Below, piece by piece: positions 47,201-60,900 of a stretch of DNA of 64,000 bases. Origin of the DNA: Ophthalmolycus amberensis (Eukaryota; Chordata; Actinopteri; Perciformes; Zoarcidae); NCBI GenBank assembly GCA_024529925.1, contig JAFEUB010000795.1, forward strand, positions 992,001 through 1,056,000, written 5' to 3'. Every line of letters begins with the position of its first letter. The stretch's first letter is position 1. The translations under genes were made by a program, and so were the position numbers. Below the pieces are notes generated by a model. The model did not search any database and was not told the origin of the DNA. It saw only the letters and a list, made by a program, of their open reading frames with translations.

Positions 47201-49026
47201 TTACTATAATGTATCATTATGTGCTTCTGTAATTTTGACTTGCTCGGTGGTGGGGATAAACAATGTCCTTTGACAGACACCATGAATAAGACTAGATTTA
47301 TAGATAGAAGAATAGATAGATAGATTTGGATCATTTACTCTGTGTTCCTCTTATAAAACTAAACTAAATTTATATCATAACATAAATATCTGATCTGGCA
47401 CCGCCACTCAGCTTCTGGTGCTTTTTCTATATTTCTGGGGGCATCTGCCAAACAGTTGCTATTCTGCTTTAAAAAGGTACAGTAAACTATTACCAAAACA
47501 TGTTCTATACGTCCGTAAAAAGTACAGTTCTACCACATTACAGCAGATCATATGTTTTCCTGCCTGTACCCCTGGTGGAATCTAGCCATGGAGATGATTT
47601 TGCTTCCCATTGTTTTGAGATATCTCTGTCTGAGATCTATTGTGCCATACCAATACATGTCAATCAAGTTTTAATGTCAAACAAACATGTCAAAACACAT
47701 TTTCCACCTCAAGACATTTGCAAAGCCTTTCTTGAGATGAAAGTTTGAAATAATAATTCTGAGTCTGTTTTAACAAGAATACAATGTCCTAAAACCAATT
47801 AAATGTAACGTAATCCAGTGAAAACAATGCCAATCTCTGCATTAGTATAAAATCCTCAGTCCGAAATACATTTTGGTTTCCTTTACTGCCTGTTAGCGCC
47901 ATGAGATTCCATAAAACACACAAAAACACAAGTCTGACATTTAAATGTGAGACGCAAAAGGAATGGACGTCTACTTTCAGGAAAAATAACTACTAAACTC
48001 CCCCCATTCCCTTAGTATGCATGCTGGTGCGACATATGCAAACAATGCAAGGACCTGCTCATCAAAACACTGTCGTAGCTAGTAGTCAAAATATCCACAG
48101 GGTACCATTACTGTTCTGTTCTATGCTTCAGAAAATAATATACACTTTGCCACAAAAATTGATGTAACAGGAGCCCTGACCCCTATTTCCTTTATGTTTC
48201 TGCTGTTTAGTTAAAAAGCACTGTGTGAGTGTTTTCTGTCATTGCTTTTTTATGCTGTCCATCTTCTTGGTTGGATTCTCAGTGAAAATGCTGTCCACCA
48301 TAATAGACTTGGCCATTTGGGGCTCCACACAATGAATGTTGTTGTAATTCCTCCTGTCATGGGGCAATGAATGTTCCGTGTTTTCTTTTTTTCCCTTTTG
48401 CTTGTTTCCTACATGTAGACAGCAATTTACATGGAGACATTAATGTAACTGTCATGTTCTATCCAAGAGCGCTGAAGCAGAACTGCTAAAAGACAGCCAA
48501 GCCACAGCACTGATGCTCAGGGCACCAAAGATTGAGCAGCAATACAGAGTTAATGGAATTAAGTAAAGAATGCCCCCATCCGCCGAAGCAGAGACAAAAA
48601 GAACATTTGAATAAGCCTTGGCTTGGATATAAATGATAAAAATAAGGAACTCAAAAGGCATGTGTGGATTTACTGTGTGTGAGGTGGTGGAGGGGAAAAT
48701 GTAGTGTATCGTATTAACTTTGATAGTGCTGCAGCATCAGCTTTTTGTATGATTTTTCTCCTTGGCTTATTGTCTAAATAAGAGAATGGGCAACTATTAT
48801 ATCAAATAAATTGCTTGGTTAAGTGCAAGCCTTCCAATAACATCGGTTATGCAGTAAGTTGCTTTCAGGCTACTCGCACTGTAAAGCTGTTATGTTGTAT
48901 TTCAGCTGAACTCTGCACTTCATCAGTGGATTATTTTATGTCTGAGAACAAGCGGTGGCAGGGGAGCTCGACAGACAGTGAAAGGGCTTTGGGAGACACA
49001 GTAGAGAAACAAGGTTTTGTACCTCC
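44213..49026. other. Noncoding stretch, no gene recognised
   Basis: AT-rich unique sequence with a T run at 44771-44788 and a few TAGA units near 47300-47325. The largest frame (137 codons, 46763-47176 plus) has no recognisable domain. One candidate regulatory block is listed separately. Confidence 0.5.
45720..45960. promoter_or_regulatory. Candidate noncoding regulatory block
   Basis: Unique sequence with 'cataattaattaag', 'tttcaattagacatgc' and 'tgtaattaaatgctg' homeodomain-like words, 'gctgtgtcacaggg', and 'atggatagcacagcataaaa'. There is no open frame of note. It has the look of a developmental enhancer, but this is inference from composition. Confidence 0.25.
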
Positions 49027-49046
49027 ATATATATATATATATATAT
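49027..49046. repeat. (TA)n microsatellite
   Basis: A run of about ten AT units. Confidence 0.93.
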
Positions 49047-49286
49047 GCCTTATTTTCACCAGGGATCCTGCAGGCACGAGGCAACACTAAATGTGAGGTC
49101 AGTGTGGTCCTTTTTACCACAACAGTTTACTCTAGAGTCGACAACCTACAACAGAAACTATGCCATGCATGAGACACTGCAGCCATTACTTAAAAGCAAA
49201 GGACAAAAACAAGTTTTTGAAAATGCTGAAAATGTGTTTTTGCATCTTATTGTATTGCATTTCCAAGTCAATCTCTGTGAAAACCC

Positions 49287-49321
49287 TATATATATATATA
49301 TTATATATATATATATATATG
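49287..49321. repeat. (TA)n microsatellite
   Basis: A run of AT units interrupted once by TT, giving a potential cruciform. Confidence 0.93.
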
Positions 49322-51648
49322 TAATCCACTTAGTTGGAATTGTACTTTGGTATAATTTAGAGAGCAAAGTTGTAATATAATTAAAGATGTGTTCTTCACC
49401 TGGATGGCAATAAAATATAATATACAAATCAAATTCTAAAAATATTTTGTGAATTCATGGTGAACAAACTCTTAAAACATCTTAAATAAGTCTACTAAGA
49501 AACGGTGATTGCCCATTTATACAGGGCTTTAGTGTTTCAGGGATCTTTTATGAGTGTAATGGGAAAACATTTTAAAGATTGTTTTGCAAAACAGCAACAT
49601 ACCTTCCAACGTGGGTTTTTTTTCATTTTAATGGTATCCTTCCTGTAATTGTCCATTTAGTCATTTTCATTTAGTTCTGAAGCCAGTTGTTATGGAAGAA
49701 GATTATAAGAAGGAAATTATGACTTAAGGTTGAGCTCAATTAATTCTTCTGCACATCCATCTATCAACAACACACAAGTGTCAAGCCTGTAATTCTTTTG
49801 TCATCAATAATGCATTAATGGCTCCTTCATTAATTCATAATGTTTTTTGAGGTTTGATCCTAACTGCTTTGATTTGGCTCACAGCCTGTGATCAATTAAG
49901 ACACTTTTGCATGCGACCAGTAGCTATCACTTTATGAAGCAGTGCTGCATAGACAAGCAATGAGTTGAGTAATACTTGTGTCCTGCAATACATTGAATAT
50001 TAGAGGTGATATATGTTTATCATAAGAGAGGTTGAAGAACACCCAGTAAGAGGAAAATTGTGTTAAGTAAAATTAAACAAAAATTAAACAATGAAGATCA
50101 TTCATCATAACACTTGAAGTTATTAGTAAGTTACTAGCAAGCATGAAAGGATCCTGGTACGGATCATGATAAGTTAACGTTAGCACATTGTACACTGGGA
50201 TGTAGGTTTTTTTAATAAATCGAATGGTTTATAAGAGCACTTCTTTATGGATAATAAGGCAAAAACTAAACTTTTTGGTGGGAAATTATCCATATCTGCA
50301 AAGGCATAAACATACTGTGACTTATTTTCTATTTTTTTTGCAGTGCGAACATTATTGCTGTATCTGAACAAAACAAAATCCTACTGAATGTGATCTTAAT
50401 AATCACTAAAGCAAGCAAAACCCAACAAGATATTTAAATGTCTTGCTTCAGTAAGTTACATCTGGTTATTGAAGCTGGCTGTATTAGATAATATGCAGTA
50501 TGTTGACCCACAGCATAATGGGTCTAATGCAGAAAACCCGATATTTGTTTTAAATGTTCTTATAACATGAACATAGGCGCACACACTTAAACAAGTGTAC
50601 TAATGAGATATGTCACAAACATTTCCTTTCCTTTAAATTGTTTTTTATGTGTATTGCTGTCCAGTCCTGTGTTGCTTCACTTATATTCACCTTTTTAACT
50701 GATATGCTCTCTTATTTAAGTGTAATTACAACAGTGTGTGCGGTTTTTCCTTGAGCTGTCACTAGAGTGGTAAAATGTAGTCTGTGGGGGATCAAATACC
50801 AAAACAAAATTTTCGGATTCTTTTGTTGTGTAATTGCTCCCGTGAGGTAAGTAGTCAAGTCAACAATCTTTGACTTCTGAGAAACACATCTATATTATGT
50901 TAAAAACTCTTGATTACCAATTTAACTTTCAGCATAGAAAACCCAGTCATCCAGTCATATTCATTTTATTTATTCATTTTCTTTTTTTATAGTAGTGTCA
51001 CCGTCTCTCATCAAGTGTTTAAATTAAGATGCAGTCTCCATTACTGTATAGGACATGAGTTAATTTACCAGGAAAAAAAGACAAGAAGCCTCTATCTTCA
51101 TCCTATTTAGAGAGAGCTTCTTTGAACACATCACTTAAATGTAATTTAGTGTTTATTTGAGATTTATTCAAAATCAATGATAAACAAAGCATACTTTCTC
51201 CATGAAATCCAATAAACTGAGTGCATGTCACAGAGCTCCTGACAGCCTTGACTTCAAAAGCATGTGGTTGGAGATGAATGTAGGAATAAGGGGGTGGAGG
51301 GCATGATTAGCAGCTCACTTGGCTTCTCTCCCGGTCGTATGTGCTGTATACATAGCATCAGTCACATTGCCATCACCTAATTAACTCCTTCACCTTTACA
51401 CAACAAAGTAGCATCTACTTCAAACTGCTCTGTCTGACTGATCTGACACAAATGCTTTATGAGTATTTTGAAATGAAAGGTGATTTTGAAGATGCAACAC
51501 ACTTTGCTAATAGCCATCAAATACCTCAACGGCTATTTCTTTTTTTTTTTAGATGATTAAAGCTGTTGGTGGGTTTGGGAGGCTTACCTGACCCAAATGT
51601 TGACAATTTTCTATGAAATTGCCAAGTGTAATGTTGTGAATTGTGCAC

Positions 51649-51656
<8 letters not shown>
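49322..51656. other. Noncoding stretch, nothing firmly recognised
   Basis: AT-rich unique sequence. The block at 49.78-49.95 kb is listed separately. Confidence 0.5.
49780..49945. promoter_or_regulatory. Candidate noncoding regulatory block
   Basis: Dense ATTA/TAAT words ('cataataatgcattaatgg' style and 'ttcattaattcataatg') are followed by 'gctttgatttggctcacagc' and 'tgatcaattaagac'. The region is unique and noncoding. Function is inferred only. Confidence 0.22.

Positions 51657-51682
<26 letters not shown>
51657..51682. repeat. (CA)n microsatellite
   Basis: A pure CA run of about thirteen units, preceded by a short TA run. Confidence 0.95.
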
Positions 51683-52080
51683 GCTAAGCTTTGTCTTCAC
51701 ACTTTCGGTCTCGGCCAGCAGCACGTAAAAGTTCTGCAAATTATAGCCTGAGGGCAGCCTTTGCTGCTCAGTGTCAATGCTGTTTGATACTGTCTGCCTG
51801 GAGTTTGTGAAATTCCAAGGTTCTTTTATTGAGGCGTTTAAATGTTCCATTCGTACTGCAATGATTCTTCCTGACAATTTACATGTGCTAGAAATTAACA
51901 TTTGCTCAGCATTTTTTCATTTGCCATATATTTCAAATTCTGTTAAAAAAAATACTTTAAGTTGGTACTGTAATACCTGTGAATTTAGCTGGAAAACACG
52001 ATGTATATCAAGGTACAGGTAAATATAAAACAATACAACACGGTGTCGTCTGCCCAGCAGTGTCAATATAAAAGACGTGT
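51683..52080. other. Noncoding stretch, nothing recognised
   Basis: Unique AT-rich sequence up to the Rex3-like tail. Confidence 0.5.
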
Positions 52081-52305
52081 GCTGAAATGGCCTCCCTGTG
52101 GAAGTGCTCCAGGCACATCCAACTGGGAAGAGACTTCAGGGTAGACCCGGAACACACCGGAGGGATTATATATCCCATCTGGCCTCAGGATCCCCCACGA
52201 GGAGATGGAGGATGTGGTTGGGTGTCTGGGCTACCTTGCTTCTGCCACCACGCTGCAGACAAGTAAGCTAAATGGACAGATGGATGGAAATATGGATGGA
52301 CGGAT
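52081..52305 (+). mobile_element. Rex3-like (RTE clade) LINE, 3' end only
   Basis: The words 'ggcacatccaactggga', 'agggtagacccggaacac', 'ccggagggattatat', 'ctggcctcaggatccccc' and 'gaggagatggaggatgtgg' follow the order of the teleost Rex3/RTE element 3' region. It ends in degenerate 'gatggatgg' units (52279-52302), the tail type reported for this clade. The copy is 5'-truncated and clearly diverged from the consensus I remember, so it is an old insertion with no coding capacity. Confidence 0.82.
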
Positions 52306-54248
52306 TGCAATGCAGATTTTCTGCACCAACAAAAAAATTATGTAATAACAAATCAAGAACAACATTTTACGATTGCAATTAATCATTTCAGATACTAAAC
52401 CAATTAGGTTATAAAAACCAGCTGCAGGCTGCTCTATCAGAGGTCACTGTACACAGCACAGCCAAAAGGAGTGTTGCTTTCAGACAGTACTAGCAGCTAC
52501 AAATCACAGCTTTGATTATCGTGAGCCCCGGTTGTCATCACTGGTTTCAGGTCATGTAGCCCAAATAATTAAGAGAGAAAGATAAACTAATCATGGTGAC
52601 AATAATAAAAAACTGGCTTTCCTTTTGAGTTAGGAGTTACTTAGGAAATTACTAAAAAGGTCACTGGTGGCCCTGAGCTACATACATAATTTGGATATCA
52701 TGCTAACTCAGCACTGCAAAGATGCAATAAAAGACTGAGTCTAAAGCCTACAGCTCCCAGGCAAACAGTCAGCATCCTCACTGGTTGATGATTCATTTAA
52801 AAAGATAGGGAAATTAAGCAGCAAATTTGCTATTGCAGTGCGGTGCTAACAGTTTAAAAGAGGTAAATCTATACAATAGGATACAGACGAAGCAATTTCT
52901 ATCTAATGCAAACAGCTAACTGGTAAAAGAAGTTTGTAATGTACAATACAAATGCAGTGCAGTTTACATTAAGATCTGTACTTGTGTCCATAGTGCATGC
53001 ATTACTTCTATGTGAACATGTCTGTGTGTTTTGTGTGCTGTTTGGGAAGAGGGTGGAGGGGGGGGGGGTCTGTGGGTTATGCTGGTGATCTAGAGCTGAT
53101 TTCTTTCTTTAAGTGTGCAGGATCTGCTTGGCATGCTCTGCGTCTCCTTTCTCCCTGCTATAGGCTCTGCTGGCTATAGCTTGTGGCGCTCCCGGTGGAG
53201 TTAGCTCTTTCCACTAACAAAATGCAAAATACAAAATTAATAAAAACACCCTTTGAAACTGACAAATATGCCTCGGGCAAACTATCGGCCCGCCAGCTGC
53301 TTAAAATTTAATCAGTATTTTTTCTTTATTTATTTATTTTCCACGGCCATGCTCCTCTTTTTAATAACATGTTGCTGAGACTGTCTGTATACAAAGTTTT
53401 CCTCTGTCAAGAATTACATAGGGCCTGTCAGTTCATGGTCTCTCTCCCTAAGGGGGTTGCCAGAGAATAAACTAAGCAGATTTATTTGATCTTTTAACCT
53501 CAATCCTTGTTCTCTTCTAAACTGGTTTTCTCCTCGTCCTCGTGGCTCTCACAGTGACCTCCTCTCCTGAATGGGGCTATATTAGGCTGGGAAGATTGAC
53601 TCACATCACTCAGATATGCTGGAATTCCCTTGCATTGTTTTGGCAGTGGATGAAGGCGAACAGAGGTGACTAAAATGGTAGAATTGTTGATGTTGGAAAG
53701 TAACACGGAATTCCCTGATAGCACTACCATACTGATATAATATTCATCCGCTCATTCATAATTGAATTAAATTAACACTCGGTTTCAGTGTGAGTGATGA
53801 CAGGCCGTCACACCCTCATCTATGTGTCCATCGTGCTCTCCATAATCCAAATCTTGGCAGTAATAGAACAAAGAGATAATGTACAGAGAGCAGGACAATA
53901 TTTACCAGCCAGCATGCATTTCTGTGTGCCATGACTTTTTGCTACTACCACTGGGAGTCTCCAAAATCTGACATTTTTAATTCATCACAAAGAGGCTGTG
54001 TTTGTGGGTGAGAACAGAGGTGGATACCAATCTTCATTACTATTACTTTCACTATTATCAAAGACACAATCATGACATATTTTTGATATGAATTCCTTTC
54101 AGCTCGTTAAATGCCCGTCAGGTTTACACACTTGTGTTAATTTAGATTTGTGCATCTCTGTGTGTATTTGTATGACTAGTGATGGGCATGTGGTGCACTG
54201 TGTCGGACATCTCCAGATTCTGCACCCATTTAGTTGCTTCACTTTAGA
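52306..54248. other. Noncoding stretch with a G-tract at 53057-53068
   Basis: Unique sequence with no recognised gene. A G run at 53057-53068 follows a GGTGGAGG segment. Confidence 0.5.
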
Positions 54249-54345
54249 GCAGGTGTATTCAACTTCAATAGCAATTGGGCCTAATAGGAAAATCACTGGG
54301 GGTCCGCGGGACACACAGATTACTTTGTCAATTAATGACTACAAA
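54249..54345. repeat. Possible fish repeat fragment
   Basis: 'caggtgtattcaacttcaat' followed by 'gggcctaat' and 'gggggtccgcgggacacac' resembles part of a widespread teleost transposon end. The match is short and from memory of its style, so the call is weak. Confidence 0.35.
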
Positions 54346-56120
54346 TACCACTTACTTACACAGTAATGTTAGGAGATTATAATTCTCAACACATGAATAC
54401 ATTCTGAGAAACTCTTACTGTACTGCACAGTTCACTAACTATCCTCTGACCTAAACAATTTGTGTTTTTTGATTGAAAAGAAGTTTGTAAAATACAAATA
54501 CAGACTTCCTATCAAAAGATTAGGTTCTGATAGATTACATTCAACATTAGTTTAACACATAATATCTTTTTTTGAATCTATCATGAAAACATATTTATTT
54601 TCTATTGTGCTTTCTTGAATTATACCCTGAAGGAGGCCAGTCTCTTGTTCTTACACATAAGTGAATCTGAATCTGAGATAAATTCCCATTGGCAGGTTTT
54701 TCTCCTCTGTGTAAAAAGCTTCCAGTTTTGTGCTGCTTCCTCATTTTCTTACTTTTTTTAGTTATTAATTGAGATCATGAGAGTCAACGCTTTCAGCAGA
54801 GGACTAGCTCAAGACAAGAAATGCTTGAACTTCTTTGCCATAAATATTAACAAGCAATATATTATGCATATTATTCTTTAAATACCATATAAAATGTGTT
54901 TTTGTGACAAAATCTTAATTTTGCATATGCTTTTAAGTAATATACATTAAATAATAATTACCATTAAATTGATGGCAGAGGCAGCTTTGGTACTGTCAAT
55001 CAAATTTGTGCAAACCCCCTCTGACACTTTCTGTCTCTCATCACTTCCAGCTGCCAAGCCATTATTGTTCACGCCAGCGTCTCAGAGTGCAGCAGATTCA
55101 GCACATACTGTACTCCAGCACTTTCCCATCCGTACACTTACTACAGGTCAGAAAGGTCATTAAATGTACCGTAGATATGTTTTAATCAAGAGGGAGGAGT
55201 TAATATGAAGACACTGCAATATTCACAAAGTCACCGTGTTGAAAGGGTAGAAGGTGACGGGAAAAGTGTTTCCTCCTGTGGTGACTAGTTTATACAGAGC
55301 GGCAAACATCTGATTTTTACACACAGTGTTGAAGTATAATCAGCTCATTAAGTGATGTTTTTTTACACACTATAGTTACTGATATGACTAGGTTAAAGAC
55401 ATCATTATGCTTCAACTGAAGTACTTGTCTGATAGGTGAACAGTGTCTGAAAACCTCTCTCCTTATACCTTTCCAATGTGAGAATTAAGGAAGCTGCATT
55501 CAACATTTCTTGTAATTTTCCCAAACTGACAATCCAACAATCTCAACCACGTCACGCAATGATTGGCCAGGTGTGCAAAGGTGAGAGAGTTTACAGAATT
55601 TCAACCTCTCTTTCTCTTTCTTCACAAAGCTACCTATGTGACATTTTGGGTGTAAAAAGTGCAACACCGTGAACGCCTTCGAGGAGTGACTGTACAACAG
55701 AATAAGGTGTGACTTCTCAAATCAAGACGACATGTTGGGTGAACTCGTTCATTTCTAGCGTACTGCAGCCTTTATATTCTGGCAGTTTAACAACATATCA
55801 AAGTAGCATCACAAAGACAGGCCCAGGGGAAAATACGGGATTGCCACCAGACACTTTGGTAACATTCCCCTGCTTAATCTACAGATGCCCAGCAGAAGCT
55901 CAACATGTCTCATTAGGAGGGGGACCAGATCTTCTCCTCCCAACTCTTTTCTCCCTCACTTCAACAGAAGCATGGAAGTATTTCAAGGGACAGCGCCTTT
56001 GATGTGAGCAATTTATAAGACTAATTATACAAACAGGATAATAACAATGGAGACTACAAGCTGCCTGTGTGTTTACCCTCCCTGTGTTTACATCACAGAC
56101 AGGTCCTTGAGCCATACGAG
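54346..56120. other. Noncoding stretch, nothing recognised
   Basis: AT-rich unique sequence. Frames of up to 97 codons show no domain. Confidence 0.5.
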
Positions 56121-56143
56121 AACACACACACACACACACACAC
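56121..56143. repeat. (CA)n microsatellite
   Basis: A pure CA run of about eleven units. Confidence 0.95.
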
Positions 56144-57420
56144 GCTCAGACATTTGTAAAAACAGCTGGGGTAATTCTCAGTTGTTCATAGTGCAGATCA
56201 TAATAACAACAAACAATGAAAAATGCCTGACATCAAAGAAGGAAATTATTATGTATTTAAAAATTCTTGAAAGTTTTAAGAAAGGGGCAAAGTATTGTTG
56301 ATGCACTGACTTCCTCCTGGAGTTAATTGATAGCACTACTGGTTGAGTGTGCTGCATTGCTGCAGGACATTACTTGTATTATCATGTCAGCCCTTAGCCC
56401 TTGGGTAACAGATCTTGTTGTTTGCATATTTATTGTATATTTGTGTATTCATGCCCTGCCTGTATCTTATCACCTAAATTGGCTCATGTGTCATTATTTC
56501 CTGGGTGGTTGATGGTGCTGTGGCAGTACCAGGAACAGATCTCCTGAAAAGTCTCTTGCTTTTAGAGAAGATTCAAATTAAAAGGGCCAGAGATAACAAG
56601 CTTCTTTTCTCTGACATTTGTTGAAAATCATGTACAGTCATAGAATACAAAACCTCAGATGTTCTTCAAAAAAGTCTGGACAACGGTTATAAATGTTTCA
56701 TTTGAAACACGGATTATTTTTACCTGTTCAACTGAAAAAGAATGGGCAAGGCTGTACGCATCTAGCTTTCATCATGCAGCCTAGCTAATAGGCGTGCGTT
56801 ATCACCCCATGCATTAGAAGCACATTAAATTTGAAATCACAGCACTCTTCAGGTTCAAATAATGAGCATTTAATTATTGACAGGGGATAAATATTTAACA
56901 AAGACACTGGTGGTTCACTTGGTTGGTCTCATATGGAGTAGTATTGAGGAGGACATGAGGTCCCCATGACCCAGAAACCCACCCCCATTCTCAATGAAGT
57001 TCCACCATCGCTATTAGAGTCCCTAGCATGGCAGGGTACAAGTGCGGGTCTATCCAAGTAGAAGTAGGCTACTGCTGGTAAGAACGCTCTTGGTGTGCAA
57101 TATAATCTGAAAGAGCATTATTAAAAAACGTAATGATAAAACATGAGCATTAGCAAAGAATACCGCAAGATTAGCTTGCTTATATTTATTATCTTATGCA
57201 ACCTTAAGCAAATCGGTAAAATGGCAAAATAAAATTGAGGCAAAAAAAAGTCTAACTTTTACTGTCATAAGTAAATCAGTAAAAGTAAAACTCAAAAAGC
57301 AGCCCTGTCTCTTTAACAATTTGTTTCCACCCCCAAAAAATGCAGTGTGAATTCGAACACAGCATATTTTGTTGTGGATTATGATAGAGATCTTTGGGGG
57401 CTCAAAAAATGCAGGGCTTT
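56144..57420. other. Noncoding stretch, nothing recognised
   Basis: Unique AT-rich sequence up to the repeat at 57.4 kb. Confidence 0.5.
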
Positions 57421-57900
57421 CACCCAGAAGACTACTGTTTGTGTCACGTTTCAACCAACTTTTCTTGCCTGAACATATGTAAGTAGATTTGTTTCAATTT
57501 TCATAGTCATTTTAAGCCAAACCACAATGTTTTATCTAAACCTAATGAAGTAGTTTTGGAGCGTTTTCTGTTATGTTTCGATTTACAATGTTAGCCACGT
57601 GTTATTAACTGTTTATAACTAAGATCGTAATCTGGGAAATAACACTTTTCCCTCGAATTTAGTTGTATGGGAAGCTAGTTTTGTAGGAGACAGAGTTGGC
57701 ACGCCAGAGATGTGAGAAATTGTAGTTCACATGTTGACAGCAAATGTGGCATCTGGGTTTATACGAGTCTGATGTGGTACTTCCACCCAGGAGACCGCTG
57801 TTTGTGTTCCGCGTGAAACCACAAGTTAATGTTGAGTTTACGCTTGTTACAAAACGTTGTTTGGAAATGTAGGAGACAGGGTTGCAAAATGCAACCCAGT
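57420..57900. repeat. Fish repeat with two diverged internal units
   Basis: 'cacccagaagactactgttt' at about 57421 recurs as 'cacccaggagaccgctgttt' at about 57785, each followed by 'gtgt', a 'cg(t/c)g(t/a)' variant and 'aacca'. 'tgtaggagacagagttgg' (57682) recurs as 'tgtaggagacagggttgc' (57869). The second unit is about 180 bases shorter between these landmarks, so it has an internal deletion or the first has an insertion. 'aaacctaatgaagtagttttgg' is another word typical of a repeat common in spiny-rayed fish. No coding region was seen and the family name is not known to me. Confidence 0.65.
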
Positions 57901-60900
57901 GATACTAGTAAACATGTATTCATGTACTATAATAAGAGCTACTTGCACATGTATTATGATTATGAGTATTCAGCAGACATTTGAGTTTGAGTTTAACTTT
58001 GACTGAGATAATGCTTAATATTAGAGGATGTTACTTCCTTTTTAAACCAAGGTAAAATGCATTTGGTCTGCAAAAATGACCATTACCATCAGAACAATGT
58101 CTGTCTAAACCAATGTGGTTTGTAGCTTGATGTTAGCTAGTCTGTTTTCTTTGGCTACCACAAGATCTAATGAATGCGTCTTGTGAACTTGACCTTTTAA
58201 CTAAAAATACCTGTTTGTCAGAGAGAACTGTGGCAGACCGCTTTACGCTGGACATTGTGGGATCAGATCGTCTGTATAATCAAAAAGAAGACAGACCAAC
58301 AGACAGGAAATGAAAACAACAAGATCTACATCCACCCTCTGGGGAATGAACCATTTAACCGTGTCAGTCACCCTTCCTTTTCTCAGCCCACATCCCATCT
58401 ACTTACTCTCCACTCTCTCTGCAGATGAGTGGCCCTTCAGATCTTATCTGTTGTGAAATACAACAGTGAAACATACAAAGTCAGCTCAGAAAAAAGGATG
58501 ACGACAAGAGGATGGCCGGATAATTTCTATTCTTATTTTATTCTTACTTTGTCTTCCCTTATCATTAGTTCATTTGATTTATTAAGAATACATTGTGGAC
58601 TTTGGCCAAGGGACAATTCATTTTAGCATTTATTTTAGTTACAGAAAGATTTAATTCATTTACTTAAGTTGAGCTGTACATATGTTTTTATTTGCTCATC
58701 TATTCAGAGAAAATACCTAATGTAAATCTTTGATGCATCGGAAAAAATGTGGCTACAGTGCACGTACAGGATATAAATAAAGTTGCATAAGCATTTAGAC
58801 ATTAGCTGTTGTAAATAATGAATCATTGGACTGTCTAAATGAATGTGGTATTGGCTTATATACTGTATTTAAGCATATCTATTAAACTACAGACTGCAGG
58901 CAAACAGTTTATTATGTTAATGTTGACAACATTATCTGTTGTCTTTGCTCCATTCGACTGTACTACGTGGCATACTGCATCACCAGACAACCTTACACAT
59001 GAACAACACCTACTGAGCACGTCAAGTGTCCTGGCGACACCTCATGTATCTTAGCACTTGGAGTATTGGACTGTATTGCAGCTTGGCTTCTAATGACCAG
59101 CTGACGAGTGGTGACGTTGGACCTGCTTCCATTCCTCCAGTCCAACGTAGCTTTGCTTACAGTGTTCAAACCAACCGGTATTTAAAATGCCATTGCTTTT
59201 ACAACAAGAATGTGTGTGTAAATCAGAGACAATGACATCCTTCTTCTCTGTGCATGGCCTCACAGATCCAGCTGAGGTCTTTGTAGTGTTACTGTATATC
59301 TTCCACTCCAGATTCTGCACTGCAGCTGACCTACGCATACTGACATTTTAATTAACTCTTTAGTATCCCGTTAAAGCCTTTTATTGGAACAGAGACATAT
59401 GGGTTTGGTCTGCATTCAGGAAGGTCATATGCCCTGTTGTTATAAGCAGCTGAATGGCAAAAAGCATATTGCATTCATTTTTGGCGAGCTTTGCTAAATG
59501 TGTTTTTAGCAGTAAACATTCAGTTTCAGTCGGTGAATGAGCAACTCTGAGCTGTTCTCCATGTTTTTTCTGTCTCTATGATGGTATAATGGTTAATTCA
59601 TCCCAAACCTCACAAGCGAGCCCCCTGCAATGCTTCTGACAGCTGAGAAATGTCATTACAGGCCATAATGAAGAATGAAATCAGTTATACCATCGCCACA
59701 CGCCCAAAATTTAATTAGCACCTCTGAAGGTCAGCTCAGATGGTTTCCTCACGATGTTTTCATGTGCGCACAATGTTTGGTTGTGAATTTATTTTCTTTG
59801 ATATTGCATTGGAAGTATAGCACAACAAAAGACAAGTTGCTCCGATGAAAAAAACATGGAAAAACAGGAGTGTAATTAGTAAACTGTATAACCTATGAAA
59901 GCCCATCAGCAGGCAGTGACTTAACAAAGGCGACTGATAAGACATTGAGATTGAAATGAGGTGCGGAGAAAAGCCTGTTTATCAATAAATGTCATACCTT
60001 CACACAATGTACAATTAGAGCTCATAGTCTGGAATGAGACACAGCCTAAGTGTTGCATCAATTTGCAGATCATTTAGTCTTTTCACAGGCATTCGGCCTC
60101 TGATAAAACAGCAGGAATCAAAAGCTGGATAAAGATGAAAATAGAGCATGACAGGGGGGAAAAAAAGTCATGCAAATGACTTTTGTTATTGCACTGTGAT
60201 TTTTATTTGAATTGTAAGTGATCATTCTGCCTTTTAGTTACAGCTGTCAGCCCTCATTAATGTGCATTATAAATTGCATCAAAGTGCATAAGGCTGTGTG
60301 TGATTAATTTATACAGCTCTTTACGTAGGAGGGAAACTGTGCAGGTGGTGAGGAGCCTAATGACTTGGTTAGGGTGGCACGGCTACGCTGAGTCCGCTCA
60401 CACACAGCATGTTGTGTGTCAGCTCTGGCATGTGTCTGTCACACTACCGCTGCTTCAGAGGACCTAAGGATAAAGATTACACGCTCATATACTTCAACTA
60501 ACTGAGTGTCCAAAACAACTCACGAAATCGCCTCTTTTCCATAATGACAATCAGTTATGCTCTGATTAGATTCAATAAGTGATTTTAACCTCATGTCATT
60601 TCCAATCAACACATGTATCCACAATAAAGAGGATGTATTAAGCTGGAAAACGTTTTTTTTATCGTGTCATAATTACACATTTACATTGGCACTTTTTTCC
60701 AGCTTTCCTATTATCAACACAACGGCGACACTTTCATTTCGGCTCAGTGCCGTTACTGCGTTTTACTGTCATTTACTGTCTGTCGCGCTTGTTTCTAGTC
60801 CATCTGTCCTCTCTCTCTCTCCTCTGATCGATGTGTTTCAGTGAGGACGAATCAGAGAGACGGCCTTCAAACACTCGGCAGTCCACTAACTTGTTGCTCT

